Shown here piece after piece: positions 15,572-25,258 of a stretch of 64,000 bases of DNA (the stretch's first letter is position 1; every line of letters starts with the position of its first letter). Source of the DNA: Amycolatopsis tucumanensis (GTDB lineage Bacteria > Actinomycetota > Actinomycetes > Mycobacteriales > Pseudonocardiaceae); contig NZ_JAKGSD010000037.1 in the NCBI RefSeq assembly GCF_021654135.1, positions 20,627 through 84,626 of the forward strand. The letters run 5' to 3'. The notes beneath the pieces were generated by a model. It searched no databases. It was not told where the DNA came from and saw nothing but the letters and a program-made list of their open reading frames with translations. Made by a program: the position numbers and the translations under genes.

Positions 15572-17359
15572 GTGTTCACCACCCGCCCGACGCTGCAAGG
15601 CACCCATGGCATGGTGTCGTCGACCCACTGGCTCGCCTCCGCCACCGCGATGGCGGTGCTGGAGGACGACGGCAACGCCTTCGACGCGGCCGTGGCCGCC
15701 GGGTTCGTGCTGCACGTCGTCGAACCGCACCTGAACGGCCCGGCCGGTGAGGTGCCGATCATCCTCGCGCCCGCCGGGCAGGCGCCGCGCGTGCTGTGCG
15801 GGCAGGGCCCGGCCCCGGCCGGGGCGACGGTCGCGCACTACACCTCGCTCGGCCTGGACCTGGTGCCCGGCACCGGCCCGCTGGCCGCAGCCGTGCCCGG
15901 CGCGTTCGACGCGTGGATGCTGCTGCTGCGCGACCACGGCACGAAGACGCTGGCCGAGGTGCTGAAGTACGCGATCGCCTACGCCGAGAACGGGCACCCG
16001 GCGGTGGAGCGGATCGGCTCGACCGTCGCCAGCGTGCGGGAGCTGTTCGAGACCGAGTGGACCAGCTCGGCGGAGGTGTACCTGCGCGACGGGCGCCCGC
16101 CGGCGCCCGGCGAGATGCTGCGCAACCCGGCGCTGGCCGCGACCTGGCGGCGCGTGATCGCCGAGGCCGAGGCCGCCGGCCCGGGCCGGGAGACGCAGAT
16201 CGACGCCGCCCGCCGGATCTGGCGCGAGGGCTTCATCGCCGAGGCGATCGCCGAGGCCGCCGCCCGGCCGACCATGGACACCTCCGGCGAGCGGCACGCC
16301 GGCACCCTGACCGCCGACGACCTCGCCGCGTTCGAGGCGGGCTACGAGGACCCGGTCACCTACGACTGGCAGGGCTGGACGGTCGCGAAGTGCGGACTGT
16401 GGAGCCAGGGGCCGTCGTTCCTGCAGCAGCTCGCCCTGCTGCCGGACGGCCTCGAGTACGGCACCCCGGACTACCTGCACACGCTGATCGAGGGCACCAA
16501 GCTCGCCATGGCCGACCGCGAGGCGTGGTACGGCGACAGCGCGGACGTCTCCCTGGACACCCTGCTTTCCGTGTCCTACAACGAATCCCGCCGCGCCCTG
16601 ATCGGCGAGCGGGCGTCGGCGGAGCTGCGGCCGGGTTCGCCGGACGGACGCCGGCCGCGGCTGAGCAAGCAGGCCGAACTGTCCGTCGGTGGCGCGGTCC
16701 CGCCGCCACCGGCCGCGGGCGCGGGTGAGCCGACCGTCGCCAAGGACGGCGCGACGCGCGGCGACACCTGCCACCTCGACGTGGCCGACCGGTGGGGCAA
16801 CATGATCGCCGCCACCCCGAGCGGCGGCTGGCTGCAGTCCAATCCGGTCATCCCGGCGCTCGGTTTCCCGCTGGGCACCCGGCTGCAGATGTCCTGGCTG
16901 GACGAGGGGCTGCCCAACTCGCTGGTGCCGGGCCGCCGCCCACGCACGACGCTGTCCCCGTCGATGGCGCTGCGCGACGGTGTGCCGGTGCTCGCGTTCG
17001 GCACGCCCGGCGGGGACCAGCAGGACCAGTGGAGCGTGCATTTCTTCCTCGCCGTCGCGTTGCGGCAAAAGGTGCGCGGAAGTCTCGATCTGCAGGGCGC
17101 GATCGACGCCCCGAACTGGCACACCGACAGTTTCCCGAGTTCGTTCTACCCGCGCGCGATGCGTCCCGGAAGTGTCACCGTGGAATCGCGGATCGGCGAT
17201 TCCACGATCGCCGAACTGCGGCGGCGCGGGCACGACGTCGAAATCGCCGGCCCGTGGTCGGAAGGCCGCCTCTGCGCGGTCGCCCGCGACCCGGAAACCG
17301 GTGTCCTGTCAGCGGGTTCGAACCCGCGCGGCATGCAGGGCTACGCCGCCGGACGGTAG
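15572..17359 (+). CDS. Gamma-glutamyltransferase-family N-terminal-nucleophile hydrolase
   Basis: 595 residues. The family start GTHGMVSSTHWLASATAMAV and NAFDAAVAAGFVLHVVEPH are clear. The self-cleavage nucleophile is Thr399 in GDTCHLDVADRWGNM, followed by TPSGGWLQSNP. The enzyme cleaves gamma-glutamyl bonds, as in glutathione or gamma-glutamyl peptides. No signal peptide is visible, so it may work in the cytoplasm. The GTG at 15572 is chosen because it puts the usual ~13 residues before GMVSS; an ATG at 15512 would sit in the operator. A dipeptide-type ABC importer follows 178 bp downstream, which suggests import and cleavage of a gamma-glutamyl compound. Confidence 0.88.
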   Translation: MFTTRPTLQGTHGMVSSTHWLASATAMAVLEDDGNAFDAAVAAGFVLHVVEPHLNGPAGEVPIILAPAGQAPRVLCGQGPAPAGATVAHYTSLGLDLVPGTGPLAAAVPGAFDAWMLLLRDHGTKTLAEVLKYAIAYAENGHPAVERIGSTVASVRELFETEWTSSAEVYLRDGRPPAPGEMLRNPALAATWRRVIAEAEAAGPGRETQIDAARRIWREGFIAEAIAEAAARPTMDTSGERHAGTLTADDLAAFEAGYEDPVTYDWQGWTVAKCGLWSQGPSFLQQLALLPDGLEYGTPDYLHTLIEGTKLAMADREAWYGDSADVSLDTLLSVSYNESRRALIGERASAELRPGSPDGRRPRLSKQAELSVGGAVPPPPAAGAGEPTVAKDGATRGDTCHLDVADRWGNMIAATPSGGWLQSNPVIPALGFPLGTRLQMSWLDEGLPNSLVPGRRPRTTLSPSMALRDGVPVLAFGTPGGDQQDQWSVHFFLAVALRQKVRGSLDLQGAIDAPNWHTDSFPSSFYPRAMRPGSVTVESRIGDSTIAELRRRGHDVEIAGPWSEGRLCAVARDPETGVLSAGSNPRGMQGYAAGR

Positions 17360-17384
17360 TCGGCGGCAATCCGGAAAACGGAAG

Positions 17385-17417
17385 ACAGCGGTTCGGACCA
17401 TCCCCCCGGACCGCTGT
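17385..17417 (+). terminator. Hairpin terminator between the gamma-glutamyltransferase gene and the ABC operon
   Basis: ACAGCGGTTCGG (17385-17396) pairs with CCGGACCGCTGT (17406-17417) with one mismatch, a 9-base loop and a trailing TTTCTT. It probably ends or attenuates the gamma-glutamyltransferase transcript. The remaining 119 bp to the binding-protein gene presumably hold its promoter. Confidence 0.6.
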
Positions 17418-17536
17418 TTCTTCCTGCCCGCACCGCAGCGGAAAATCGTTACCCGAATTAACCCGCCGGAAATCGATGACAAACAACGGGAAACTACCGT
17501 AAGCTGCGCACACGTTCGATCGCGCGGGAGTTTTCC

Positions 17537-19177
17537 ATGGCCCTCAAGAATTCGCGGTGGCGCATTCTCGCGCCCTGCGTGGCGCTCACCGCGGCACTGG
17601 CGGCGTGCGTGCCGGTGCAGCACGTGGCGAGCACCGCCGAGCACACCGACGACTACGGGACGCCCGTCGGCGCCCAGCCGGTCCGCTCCGGGGGCGAGCT
17701 CGTGATGGGCCTGTCGTCCGAACCGGACCGGCTCGACCCGACCACGTCCAGCTCGCTCTACACCCGGTACGTGATGAGCACGATCTGCGAGAAGCTCTAC
17801 GACCTCGACGCGAGCGGGCAGATCGTGCCGCAACTGGCCACCGGCCTGCCCACGACGTCGCCGGACGGGCTGACCGTGACGATCCCGGTCCGCACCGGGA
17901 TCACCTTCGCCGACGGCACCCCGTTCGACGCCACGGCCGTGCGCACCAGCCTGCAGCGCCACCTCACGCTCAAGGGTTCCCAGCGCACCAGCGAGATGGG
18001 CCCGGTGCGCGCCGTCGAGGCGCCGGACCCCGGCCACGTCGTGCTGACGTTCAGCAGGCCGTTCGCGCCCATCACCGCCGCGCTGGCCGACCGCGCCGGG
18101 ATGATCCTGTCTCCCGCGGCGCTGGCCGCGCAGGGCACGAACTTCGGCGATCACCCGGTGTGCGTGGGGCCGTTCAAGTTCGTCAAGCGGGTTCCGCAGA
18201 CCTCGATCGAGGTCGAGCGCGACCCGCTGTACTACGACGCGGCGCAGGTCCACCTCGACCGCATCGTCTACCGGATCATGCCCGACGCCAACATCCGCGC
18301 GGCGAACCTGCGCTCCGGCGACATCCAGGTGGCCGACACGATCTCGCCGCAGGACGTGGACGCACTGGCCAAGGATCCGGACCTGAAGGTGCTGCAGTCG
18401 TCGTCGCTGGGCTACCAGGGCGTCACGATCAACACCGGCAACGTCGACGGCGCGGGCACCCCGGTCAAGCCGATCGACACCCCGCTGGCCCGCGATCCGC
18501 GGGTGCGCCAGGCGTTCGCGTCGGCTGTGGACCGGCAGACGCTCGTCGACACGGTCTTCAACAACTGGTTCGACGTCGCCTGCTCCCCCATCGCGCCGCA
18601 GTCGCCCTACGCCACCCCGGCCAGCGACGCCTGCCCGGCCTACGACCCGGCCCGCTCGCGGCAGCTGCTCGCCGAAGCCGGTGTGCCCACGCCTTTCACC
18701 GTGACACTGCAGGTGTCCAACACCCAGGACCAGCTGCGTTACGCCCAAGCGCTGCAGGCCAGCGTCGCCGAGGGCGGGTTCGACCTCAAGATCGTGCCGG
18801 TCGAGTACTCGACCCTGCTGGACGTGCAGAAGCGCGGGGACTTCGAGCTGCTGCAGCTGGGCTGGTCGGGCCGCATCGACCCGGACGGCAACACCGCGCG
18901 GTTCCTGTCCACCGGCTCCGGCGGCAACTACGGCGGGTTCTCCTCGGCCGAGCTGGACGACCTGCTCACCCGCGCCGCCCGCGCCGCCACCACCGCCGAA
19001 CGCGCTGATCTCTACGGCCAGGCGACGAGCGTGATCCAGCGGGAGAACCCGATCGTCTACACCTACCGGCTGCGCAACCTGACCGTCCACTCGGCACGGA
19101 TCGCCGGCGTGGAGGTCTACTCCGACGGCGTGGTCCGGCTCGGCAGGGCCGCCTTCCGCGCGGACCAGGAGGGCTGA
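17537..19177 (+). CDS. ABC importer substrate-binding lipoprotein (SBP_bac_5, peptide/opine type)
   Basis: 546 residues. A signal peptide ends in a lipobox (ALAACVPVQ, Cys about residue 24), so it is anchored outside the membrane. SGGELVMGLSSEPDRLDPTTSSSLYTRYV is the start of the class-C peptide-binding fold (quoted span is residues about 51-79; key piece GLSSEPDRLDP). RSGDIQVADTISPQDVDAL and FLSTGSGGNYGGFSSAELD follow. GGGAG precedes the ATG at 17537. It heads a four-gene importer with two permeases and a fused ATPase. Being downstream of a gamma-glutamyltransferase, it may bind gamma-glutamyl peptides or glutathione, but this is inferred from neighbourhood only. Confidence 0.92.
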   Translation: MALKNSRWRILAPCVALTAALAACVPVQHVASTAEHTDDYGTPVGAQPVRSGGELVMGLSSEPDRLDPTTSSSLYTRYVMSTICEKLYDLDASGQIVPQLATGLPTTSPDGLTVTIPVRTGITFADGTPFDATAVRTSLQRHLTLKGSQRTSEMGPVRAVEAPDPGHVVLTFSRPFAPITAALADRAGMILSPAALAAQGTNFGDHPVCVGPFKFVKRVPQTSIEVERDPLYYDAAQVHLDRIVYRIMPDANIRAANLRSGDIQVADTISPQDVDALAKDPDLKVLQSSSLGYQGVTINTGNVDGAGTPVKPIDTPLARDPRVRQAFASAVDRQTLVDTVFNNWFDVACSPIAPQSPYATPASDACPAYDPARSRQLLAEAGVPTPFTVTLQVSNTQDQLRYAQALQASVAEGGFDLKIVPVEYSTLLDVQKRGDFELLQLGWSGRIDPDGNTARFLSTGSGGNYGGFSSAELDDLLTRAARAATTAERADLYGQATSVIQRENPIVYTYRLRNLTVHSARIAGVEVYSDGVVRLGRAAFRADQEG

Positions 19178-19182
19178 CACCG

Positions 19183-20139
19183 ATGCTGCGTCACCTTCTG
19201 CACCGGCTCTGGCAGTCCGCGCTGACCCTGGTGCTCGCCTCGATCGTGGTGTTCGCCGGCGTGCGGGCGCTGCCCGGCGACCCGGCGCTGGCGATGGCCG
19301 GTGAGGAGGCCGATCCGGAGACGCTCGCCGCGGTGCGTGCCCAGCTCGGCCTCGACGACCCGCTGCCGGTGCAGTACCTCAAGTTCCTCGGCCACGCGCT
19401 CACCGGCGACTTCGGCCGGTCGACCCGCACCGGCACCCCGGTGTCGGAGATGATCGGCACGACCCTGCCGGTCACCGTGGAGCTCGCGGTGTACGCGATG
19501 CTGATCGCGGTGCTGGCCGGGCTGTTGCTCGGCGTGCTCGCCGCGGTGTTCCGCGGGCGCTGGCCGGAGTGGGCGGCCAACGGGTTCTCGCTGTTCGCGC
19601 TGTCGGTGCCGACGTTCTGGCTCGGCATCCTCGCGGTGGTGTACCTGTCCGTCCAACTGGGATGGTTCCCGGCGTCGGGTTACGTGTCGCCACTGAAGGA
19701 TCCGGTGCGCGGCCTGTACTACCTCACGCTGCCCGCGGTGATCCTCGGCCTGTCGCACGCCGCGGTCGTGCAACGGCAGACCCGGTCGTCGATGGTCGGC
19801 ACGCTCACCGCCGACTACGTGCGCACCGCCCGCGCGAAGGGGCTGGGGCGCGGCGCGGTGGTCTTCCGCTACGGGCTGCGCAACAGCCTGATCGTGGTGA
19901 CCACGATCGTCGGACTCCAGCTCGGCGGGCTGATCGCCGGTGCCGTGGTCACCGAGCGGATCTTCAGCCTGCCCGGCATCGGCAAGCTCACGCTCGACTC
20001 GGTGTTCAGCCGCGACTACCCGGTGATCCAGGCCGTCGTGCTGGTGATCACCTTCGCCTACATCGTCATCAACCTGCTGGTCGACGTCCTCTACACGGTC
20101 ATCGACCCGCGGGTCCGGGTCTCCGGGAGGGCCACATGA
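19183..20139 (+). CDS. ABC importer permease, DppB type
   Basis: 318 residues with six transmembrane segments. RALPGDPALAMAG and LDDPLPVQYLKFL are DppB/OppB hallmarks. The ATPase-coupling EAA loop is TARAKGLGRGAVVFRYGLRN. It forms the transmembrane pore with the DppC-type partner. Its TGA overlaps the next ATG (ATGA), and it starts 5 bp after the binding-protein gene, so all four genes are one operon. Confidence 0.93.
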   Translation: MLRHLLHRLWQSALTLVLASIVVFAGVRALPGDPALAMAGEEADPETLAAVRAQLGLDDPLPVQYLKFLGHALTGDFGRSTRTGTPVSEMIGTTLPVTVELAVYAMLIAVLAGLLLGVLAAVFRGRWPEWAANGFSLFALSVPTFWLGILAVVYLSVQLGWFPASGYVSPLKDPVRGLYYLTLPAVILGLSHAAVVQRQTRSSMVGTLTADYVRTARAKGLGRGAVVFRYGLRNSLIVVTTIVGLQLGGLIAGAVVTERIFSLPGIGKLTLDSVFSRDYPVIQAVVLVITFAYIVINLLVDVLYTVIDPRVRVSGRAT

Positions 20140-21008
20140 CCGCGATCGCCGAACCGCCTGCCCCCGTGGGCCGGGTGCGCGGCCGGGTGCTGGGAAACCT
20201 GCTGCGCAACCCGATGGGCGTCACCGGCGGCGTGCTGCTGCTGATCGTGCTCGTCGCCGGGGTGTTCGCCCCTTGGCTCGCCCCCTACGCACCGTCCGAA
20301 GTGCACTTCACGACCCCGTTCCAGCAACCGGGAACCGTCGGGTTCGCGCTGGGCACCGACGACCTGGGCCGCGACGTGCTGTCCCGCGTGCTGTACGGCA
20401 CCCGCACCTCGCTCGAGGTCGGGCTGTTGTCGGTGGCGCTCGCGATCGTGGTCGGGGTCCCGCTGGGACTGCTGTCCGGGTACTGGCGGTGGCTGGACGC
20501 GATCGTGTCCCGGCTGACCGACCTGATGCTCGCGTTCCCGTTCCTGCTGCTGGCGGTCGGGCTCGCCGCGATCAACGGCGGCGGCCTGGTCAACGCCGCG
20601 GTCGCGCTCGGCATCGGCAACATCCCGGCGATGATCCGCGTGGTGCGGGCCGAGACGCTGCGGATGAAGGACAGCGACTTCGTGCTCGCGGCGCACACGA
20701 TGCACGCCGGGCCGTGGCGGATCCTCGGTCAGCACGTGCTGCCCAACGCGGCGTCGGCGATCATCGTGCAGGCCACGGTGATCATGCCGCAGGCCGTGCT
20801 CGGCGAGGCGATCCTGTCCTTCCTCGGGCTCGGCATCCAGCCGCCAGAGCCGAGCCTGGGGATCATGCTCTCCGACGCGCAGCAGTACCTGTTCCGCACC
20901 GTGTGGCCCGGGGTGTTCCCGGGCATCGCGCTGGCCCTGATCTGCCTGGGCTTCAACCTGTCCGGCGACGCGCTGCGCGACGCACTCGACCCGAGGAGCT
21001 CCCGATGA
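20136..21008 (+). CDS. ABC importer permease, DppC type
   Basis: 290 residues. The DppC signature GTDDLGRDVLSRVLYGTRTS and EAA loop (VLAAHTMHAGPWRILGQHVLPN) are present, with six membrane segments and a cytoplasmic N terminus of about 25 residues. ATGA overlaps join it to the permease before and the ATPase after. It pairs with the DppB-type subunit in the importer. Confidence 0.93.
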   Translation: MTAIAEPPAPVGRVRGRVLGNLLRNPMGVTGGVLLLIVLVAGVFAPWLAPYAPSEVHFTTPFQQPGTVGFALGTDDLGRDVLSRVLYGTRTSLEVGLLSVALAIVVGVPLGLLSGYWRWLDAIVSRLTDLMLAFPFLLLAVGLAAINGGGLVNAAVALGIGNIPAMIRVVRAETLRMKDSDFVLAAHTMHAGPWRILGQHVLPNAASAIIVQATVIMPQAVLGEAILSFLGLGIQPPEPSLGIMLSDAQQYLFRTVWPGVFPGIALALICLGFNLSGDALRDALDPRSSR

Positions 21009-22588
21009 CGGAACCGTTGCTGCGGGTCGAGGATCTGCGGGTGTCCTTCGGCGGCACCGAGGTGGTGCACGGCGCCGACCTGACGATCATGCCCGGCGAG
21101 CGGGTCGCCGTGGTCGGCGAGTCCGGGTCCGGCAAGTCCACGACGGCGCACGCGGTGCTGGGCCTGCTGCCCGGCGCCGGGCGGGTCACAGGCGGGCGGA
21201 TCGTGGTGCGCGGCGAGGACGTCACCCACGCCGGCGAGAAGCGGATGCGGCGGCTGCGCGGCCGGGAGATCGGGCTGGTGCCGCAGGACCCGATGACCAA
21301 CCTCAACCCGGTGGCGCGCGTCGGCAGGCAGGTCGCGGAAACGCTGGTGACGCACGGACTGGCGACCCGGCGGGAGGCGATGGCGCGGGCGGTGGAGATC
21401 CTCGGTGAGGCCGGGTTGCCCGAGCCGGCGCGGCGAGCGCGGCAGTACCCGCACGAGTTCTCCGGCGGCATGCGGCAGCGGGTGCTGATCGCCATCGGGC
21501 TGGCCTACCGCCCGGACCTGCTGATCGCCGACGAGCCGACCTCGGCGCTGGACGTGACCGTGCAGCGGCAGATCCTCGACCACCTCGACGGGCTGACCCG
21601 CGAGCTGGGCACGGCCTTGCTGCTGGTGACCCACGACCTCGGCCTGGCCGCCGAACGCGCGGACCGCGTGGTGGTCATGTCGCAGGGCCGGGTCGTGGAG
21701 TCCGGGCCGGCCCGGCGGGTCCTGACGGCGCCGGAGCACGAGTACACGCGGCGGCTGATCGCGGCCGCGCCCTCGCTCAAGGACCCGATGCCCGCCGTGG
21801 ACCCGGCGCCACCGGTGCTGGAGGTTTCGGGGGTGTCGAAGGAGTTCCGGATCCGCGGCGGCGGGGGCGTGTTCACGGCGGTGGCGGACGTGTCGTTCAC
21901 CGTCGAACGCGGCCGCACCACCGCGATCGTCGGCGAGTCCGGCTCCGGCAAGACGACGACGGCCCGGATGGTGCTCGGGCTGGTCCCGGTGTCCGGCGGC
22001 ACGATCCGCCTCGACGGCGAGGACGTGCTCGGCCTGCGCGGCGCCCGGCTGAAGGCGGCGCGCCGGGCGATGCAGCCGGTGTTCCAGGACCCCTACGCCT
22101 CGCTCGACCCGCTGTTCACCGTCGAGCGGCTGATCACCGAGCCGCTGCGGATCTTCCGCGTCGGTGACAAGGCGAGCCGGGCGGCGAAGGCGCGGGAGTT
22201 GCTCGACCAGGTGGCCCTGCCCGCGTCGACGGCGCACCGCTACCCCAATGAACTGTCCGGCGGCCAGCGTCAGCGGGTGGCGATCGCCCGCGCACTGGCA
22301 CTGGGCCCGCGGCTGGTGGTGTGCGACGAGGCGGTGTCCGCGCTGGACGTCCTGGTGCAGGACCAGATCCTCACCCTGCTGCGCACCCTGCAGGAGGAAC
22401 TGGGGCTGAGCTACCTGTTCATCTCGCACGACCTGGCCGTGGTGAAGGCCATCGCGCACGACGTGGTCGTGATGCGCGCCGGACGGGTCGTGGAACAGGG
22501 CCCGGTCGCGAAGGTGCTCGAAGCCCCCGAGGAGCCCTACACGCGGCAACTGCTGGACTCGATCCCCGGCGCGGGTGTGCTCGCCTGA
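21005..22588 (+). CDS. Fused dipeptide-type ABC ATPase (DppD-DppF fusion)
   Basis: 527 residues with two complete nucleotide-binding domains in one chain. The first has Walker A GESGSGKST, signature FSGGMRQR and Walker B LLIADEPTSAL. The second (from about residue 275) has GESGSGKTT, LSGGQRQR and LVVCDEAVSALD, where Walker B ends in DEA instead of DEP. Both carry the HEYTRRLI/EEPYTRQLL tail motif of peptide importers. Separate dppD and dppF genes are more common, but fusion is well known in actinobacteria. Starts with an ATGA overlap; last gene of the importer operon, ending 4 bp from the convergent ROK gene. Confidence 0.93.
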   Translation: MTEPLLRVEDLRVSFGGTEVVHGADLTIMPGERVAVVGESGSGKSTTAHAVLGLLPGAGRVTGGRIVVRGEDVTHAGEKRMRRLRGREIGLVPQDPMTNLNPVARVGRQVAETLVTHGLATRREAMARAVEILGEAGLPEPARRARQYPHEFSGGMRQRVLIAIGLAYRPDLLIADEPTSALDVTVQRQILDHLDGLTRELGTALLLVTHDLGLAAERADRVVVMSQGRVVESGPARRVLTAPEHEYTRRLIAAAPSLKDPMPAVDPAPPVLEVSGVSKEFRIRGGGGVFTAVADVSFTVERGRTTAIVGESGSGKTTTARMVLGLVPVSGGTIRLDGEDVLGLRGARLKAARRAMQPVFQDPYASLDPLFTVERLITEPLRIFRVGDKASRAAKARELLDQVALPASTAHRYPNELSGGQRQRVAIARALALGPRLVVCDEAVSALDVLVQDQILTLLRTLQEELGLSYLFISHDLAVVKAIAHDVVVMRAGRVVEQGPVAKVLEAPEEPYTRQLLDSIPGAGVLA

Positions 22589-22592
22589 GGCC

Positions 22593-23768
22593 TCAGCCGT
22601 CCGCGAGCACCGTCTCGAAGGCCAGCTCCGCGGCGCCCAGGAGCTTCGCGTCCGTGCCCAGCGCGGACGTCGCCACCCGCGTTCCGGCGAGGGCCCTGCT
22701 CACCAGGCTCCGCTCCCGCACGGTTCGCTCCACGTGCTCGACCAGCGCCGGGGGCAATGCGGTGAACAGGTCGCCCAGCACGACCAGCTGCGGGCACAGC
22801 AGGTTGACCACGTTGCCGAGCCCGAGCACGAGCCACTCGGTGAACTCGGCGAGCACGTCCGGCGCCTCGCCGTCGGCGGAGAGCAGCCGCAGCTCGTGCA
22901 CGATCGCGCCGACCGGGCTGTCCTCGTCCAGCCCCAGCGCCCGCGCCAGCGCCCGCTCCCCCACCTCGGTTTCCCAGCAGCCGTGCGACCCGCAGTAGCA
23001 CTGCCGCCCCTGCGGCCGCACCACCATGTGCCCGACCTCGCCCACGTGGTGGCCACCGGCGCCGCGCATGGACACCCCGTTGGAGATCACACCGCCGCCG
23101 ACGCCGACCTCGGCGCCGATGTAGACGAGGTCGTCGTAGCCGCGCGCCACCCCGCGCAGGTGCTCGGCGAGCGCGCCCAGCTCGGCGTCGTTGCCCATGT
23201 GCACCGGCAGCTGCAGGGCCCGCGACAGCCACGCGCCGAGCGGGATGTCGGTCCAGTGCAGGTTCGGCGCCTCGTGCACGAACCCGTCCTGGTGCCGCAC
23301 CACGCCCGGCACCGACACGCCCGCCGCGACCGGGTGGACGCCCAGCTCGTCGATCAGCGGGCCGGCCGTGTCGACGATCTTGGTGAACACCTCGCGCGGG
23401 TCGTTGGTGGTGGAGCGGATGTTCCACCCGCCCCGCCCGAGGATCTCGCCGCCGATGCCGACCAGCGCCATCCCGGCCCGCTCCACCCGGATGTCGATCG
23501 CCAGCACCACCGCGGCCTGCGGCTGCGGCAGCACCAGCAGGGACGGGCGGCCCGCCCCGCTGCGCTGAGCGGGCACCCGCTCCTCGACGAGCCCGTCCTC
23601 GGCCAGCCCGTCCACCAGCGCCTTGATCGTGCTGCGGTTCAGCCCGAGGTCGGTGGCGAGACTGGCCCGTGTGGACGGGCCGTGGACGTGCAGCCGGCGC
23701 AACAGGGCGGCCCTGTTGTGCCGGCGCACGTCGTCGGGGCGGGTGCCCGCGGTCGGTGTGGTCGTCAC
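22593..23768 (-). CDS. ROK-family transcriptional regulator (XylR/NagC type)
   Basis: 391 residues from a GTG at 23768. The N-terminal winged helix (NRAALLRRLHVHGPSTRASL, then ATDLGLNRSTIKALVDGL) precedes the ROK sugar-kinase-like domain. GAEVGVGGGVISNG and the zinc motif CYCGSHGCWE are intact. ROK repressors leave DNA when their sugar binds. It is the last gene of the sugar ABC operon (46 bp after the permease), so it probably binds the twin 19-bp palindromes at 27262-27303 in front of that operon. Confidence 0.9.
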   Translation of the reverse strand: MTTTPTAGTRPDDVRRHNRAALLRRLHVHGPSTRASLATDLGLNRSTIKALVDGLAEDGLVEERVPAQRSGAGRPSLLVLPQPQAAVVLAIDIRVERAGMALVGIGGEILGRGGWNIRSTTNDPREVFTKIVDTAGPLIDELGVHPVAAGVSVPGVVRHQDGFVHEAPNLHWTDIPLGAWLSRALQLPVHMGNDAELGALAEHLRGVARGYDDLVYIGAEVGVGGGVISNGVSMRGAGGHHVGEVGHMVVRPQGRQCYCGSHGCWETEVGERALARALGLDEDSPVGAIVHELRLLSADGEAPDVLAEFTEWLVLGLGNVVNLLCPQLVVLGDLFTALPPALVEHVERTVRERSLVSRALAGTRVATSALGTDAKLLGAAELAFETVLADG

Positions 23769-23813
23769 CTGCGCTTCCCTGCTGGCCGGTGGTCGGCGGT
23801 CCTCACCCGTGCC

Positions 23814-25244
23814 TCAGCGCGCGACCGCGGCACGCTTGCGGGACAGCGCGTCGACGGCTGCCGCCACCAGAAGGACCAGGCAGGTGATGATGTTAACCGT
23901 AGCCGCCTGGAACCCGAGCAGGCCGAGGCCGTTCTGGACGGTCGCCAGCACCAGACCACCGATCACCGCGTCGCGCAGCCGCCCGCGGCCGCCGAACAGC
24001 GACGTGCCACCGATGACCGCCGCGCCGACGGCGAACAGCAGCGTGTTGCCGCCACCGGAGTTGCCGTCCACCGCGCCGACCTTCGAGCTGTAGACGATGC
24101 CGCCGATCGCCGCGACCGCCGAGCAGATCAGGAACACGCTCATCCGGATCTTGTCGACCTTGATGCCGGCGCGCCGCGCGGCCTCCTTGTTGCCGCCGAC
24201 CGCGTAGATGTGCCGCCCGTAGCGGGTGCGGTCCAGCACGAACGTGCCCGCCACCAGCAGCACCAGCACGATCGGGACGACGTAGGGCACGCCGGCGATC
24301 GTGGTCAGGTTCGGGTTGGGCGAGCGGTTGGTGTTGAGCAGGTAGGTCGCGACCGCGCCGAGCACCAGCACCGCGCCGGCCTTGACGACCACGATCGTCG
24401 TCGGCTGCGCCACCAGTCCGCGCCGCAACCGTCCGAAGTGGCGGGTCAGGACCACCGCGGCGTAGCCGCCGGCGGCGACCACGAACATGATCCAGCCGCC
24501 CAGGATGGACAGGTTGCCGTTGGCGACCTGGTAGAGCACGTCGCTCTGCCGGATGGAGATCGTGCCGCCCTCGCCGACCAGCTGCAGCAGCAGCCCGTAC
24601 CAGCCGATGAACAGCGCCAGGGTCACCACGAACGACGGGATGCCGATCTTGGCCACGATGGTGCCGGTCAGCGCGCCGATGACGACGCCGACGCAGATCG
24701 CCAGCACGATCTCGATCCACGGGTTCGCGGCGAACCCGGCGAGCATGAACACCGGCACGACGAGCGAGAGCACCGCGCCGATCCAGACGCGCATCCACAC
24801 GCACAGCGCGGCCGCCACGATCGAACCGACGATGAAGCCGTAGAACACGGTGCTGCCGAAGTTGCCGAGCAGGTTGCCGTCCTGGGTGAAGTGCAACGCC
24901 ATCACCGACGCGGCCAGGCCGGACGCGGTGCCCGCGGACAGGTCGATCTCGCCGAGCAGCAGCACCGGGACGATGCCCATCGCGATGATGGTCTGCCCGG
25001 CGCCCTGCGCGAACAGGTTCGCGATGTTGTTCAGCGACAGGAAGGTGTCCGACAGCCCGGTGAACACCAGCACCAACACCAGCAGGCCGAGCAGCGCGGG
25101 CAGGGCGCCCAACTCGCCGCCGCGCAGGCGCCCGAAGTAGTCGCCGATGGCTTCGCGGGTGGACCGCGAGGTGGTGTCGATGCCGAAGTCCGAGATCGCC
25201 GCCGGGGGCTGGCCCGAGCCGGGCTTCGTGGGGGTTTCAGTCAT
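23814..25244 (-). CDS. Sugar ABC importer permease (XylH type)
   Basis: 476 residues, longer than RbsC (about 320), like XylH-type permeases, which have extra membrane segments. GIVPVLLLGEIDLSAGTASG and RYGRHIYAVGGNKEAARRAGI (the coupling loop) are diagnostic. The end has FGGRGRLRDAVIGGLVLATVQNGL. The ATG at 25244 follows a GAAAGAAG stretch. It lies 14 bp after the ATPase gene in the binding protein-ATPase-permease-ROK operon. Confidence 0.92.
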   Translation of the reverse strand: MTETPTKPGSGQPPAAISDFGIDTTSRSTREAIGDYFGRLRGGELGALPALLGLLVLVLVFTGLSDTFLSLNNIANLFAQGAGQTIIAMGIVPVLLLGEIDLSAGTASGLAASVMALHFTQDGNLLGNFGSTVFYGFIVGSIVAAALCVWMRVWIGAVLSLVVPVFMLAGFAANPWIEIVLAICVGVVIGALTGTIVAKIGIPSFVVTLALFIGWYGLLLQLVGEGGTISIRQSDVLYQVANGNLSILGGWIMFVVAAGGYAAVVLTRHFGRLRRGLVAQPTTIVVVKAGAVLVLGAVATYLLNTNRSPNPNLTTIAGVPYVVPIVLVLLVAGTFVLDRTRYGRHIYAVGGNKEAARRAGIKVDKIRMSVFLICSAVAAIGGIVYSSKVGAVDGNSGGGNTLLFAVGAAVIGGTSLFGGRGRLRDAVIGGLVLATVQNGLGLLGFQAATVNIITCLVLLVAAAVDALSRKRAAVAR

Positions 25245-25258
25245 GGCCACTTCTTTCC

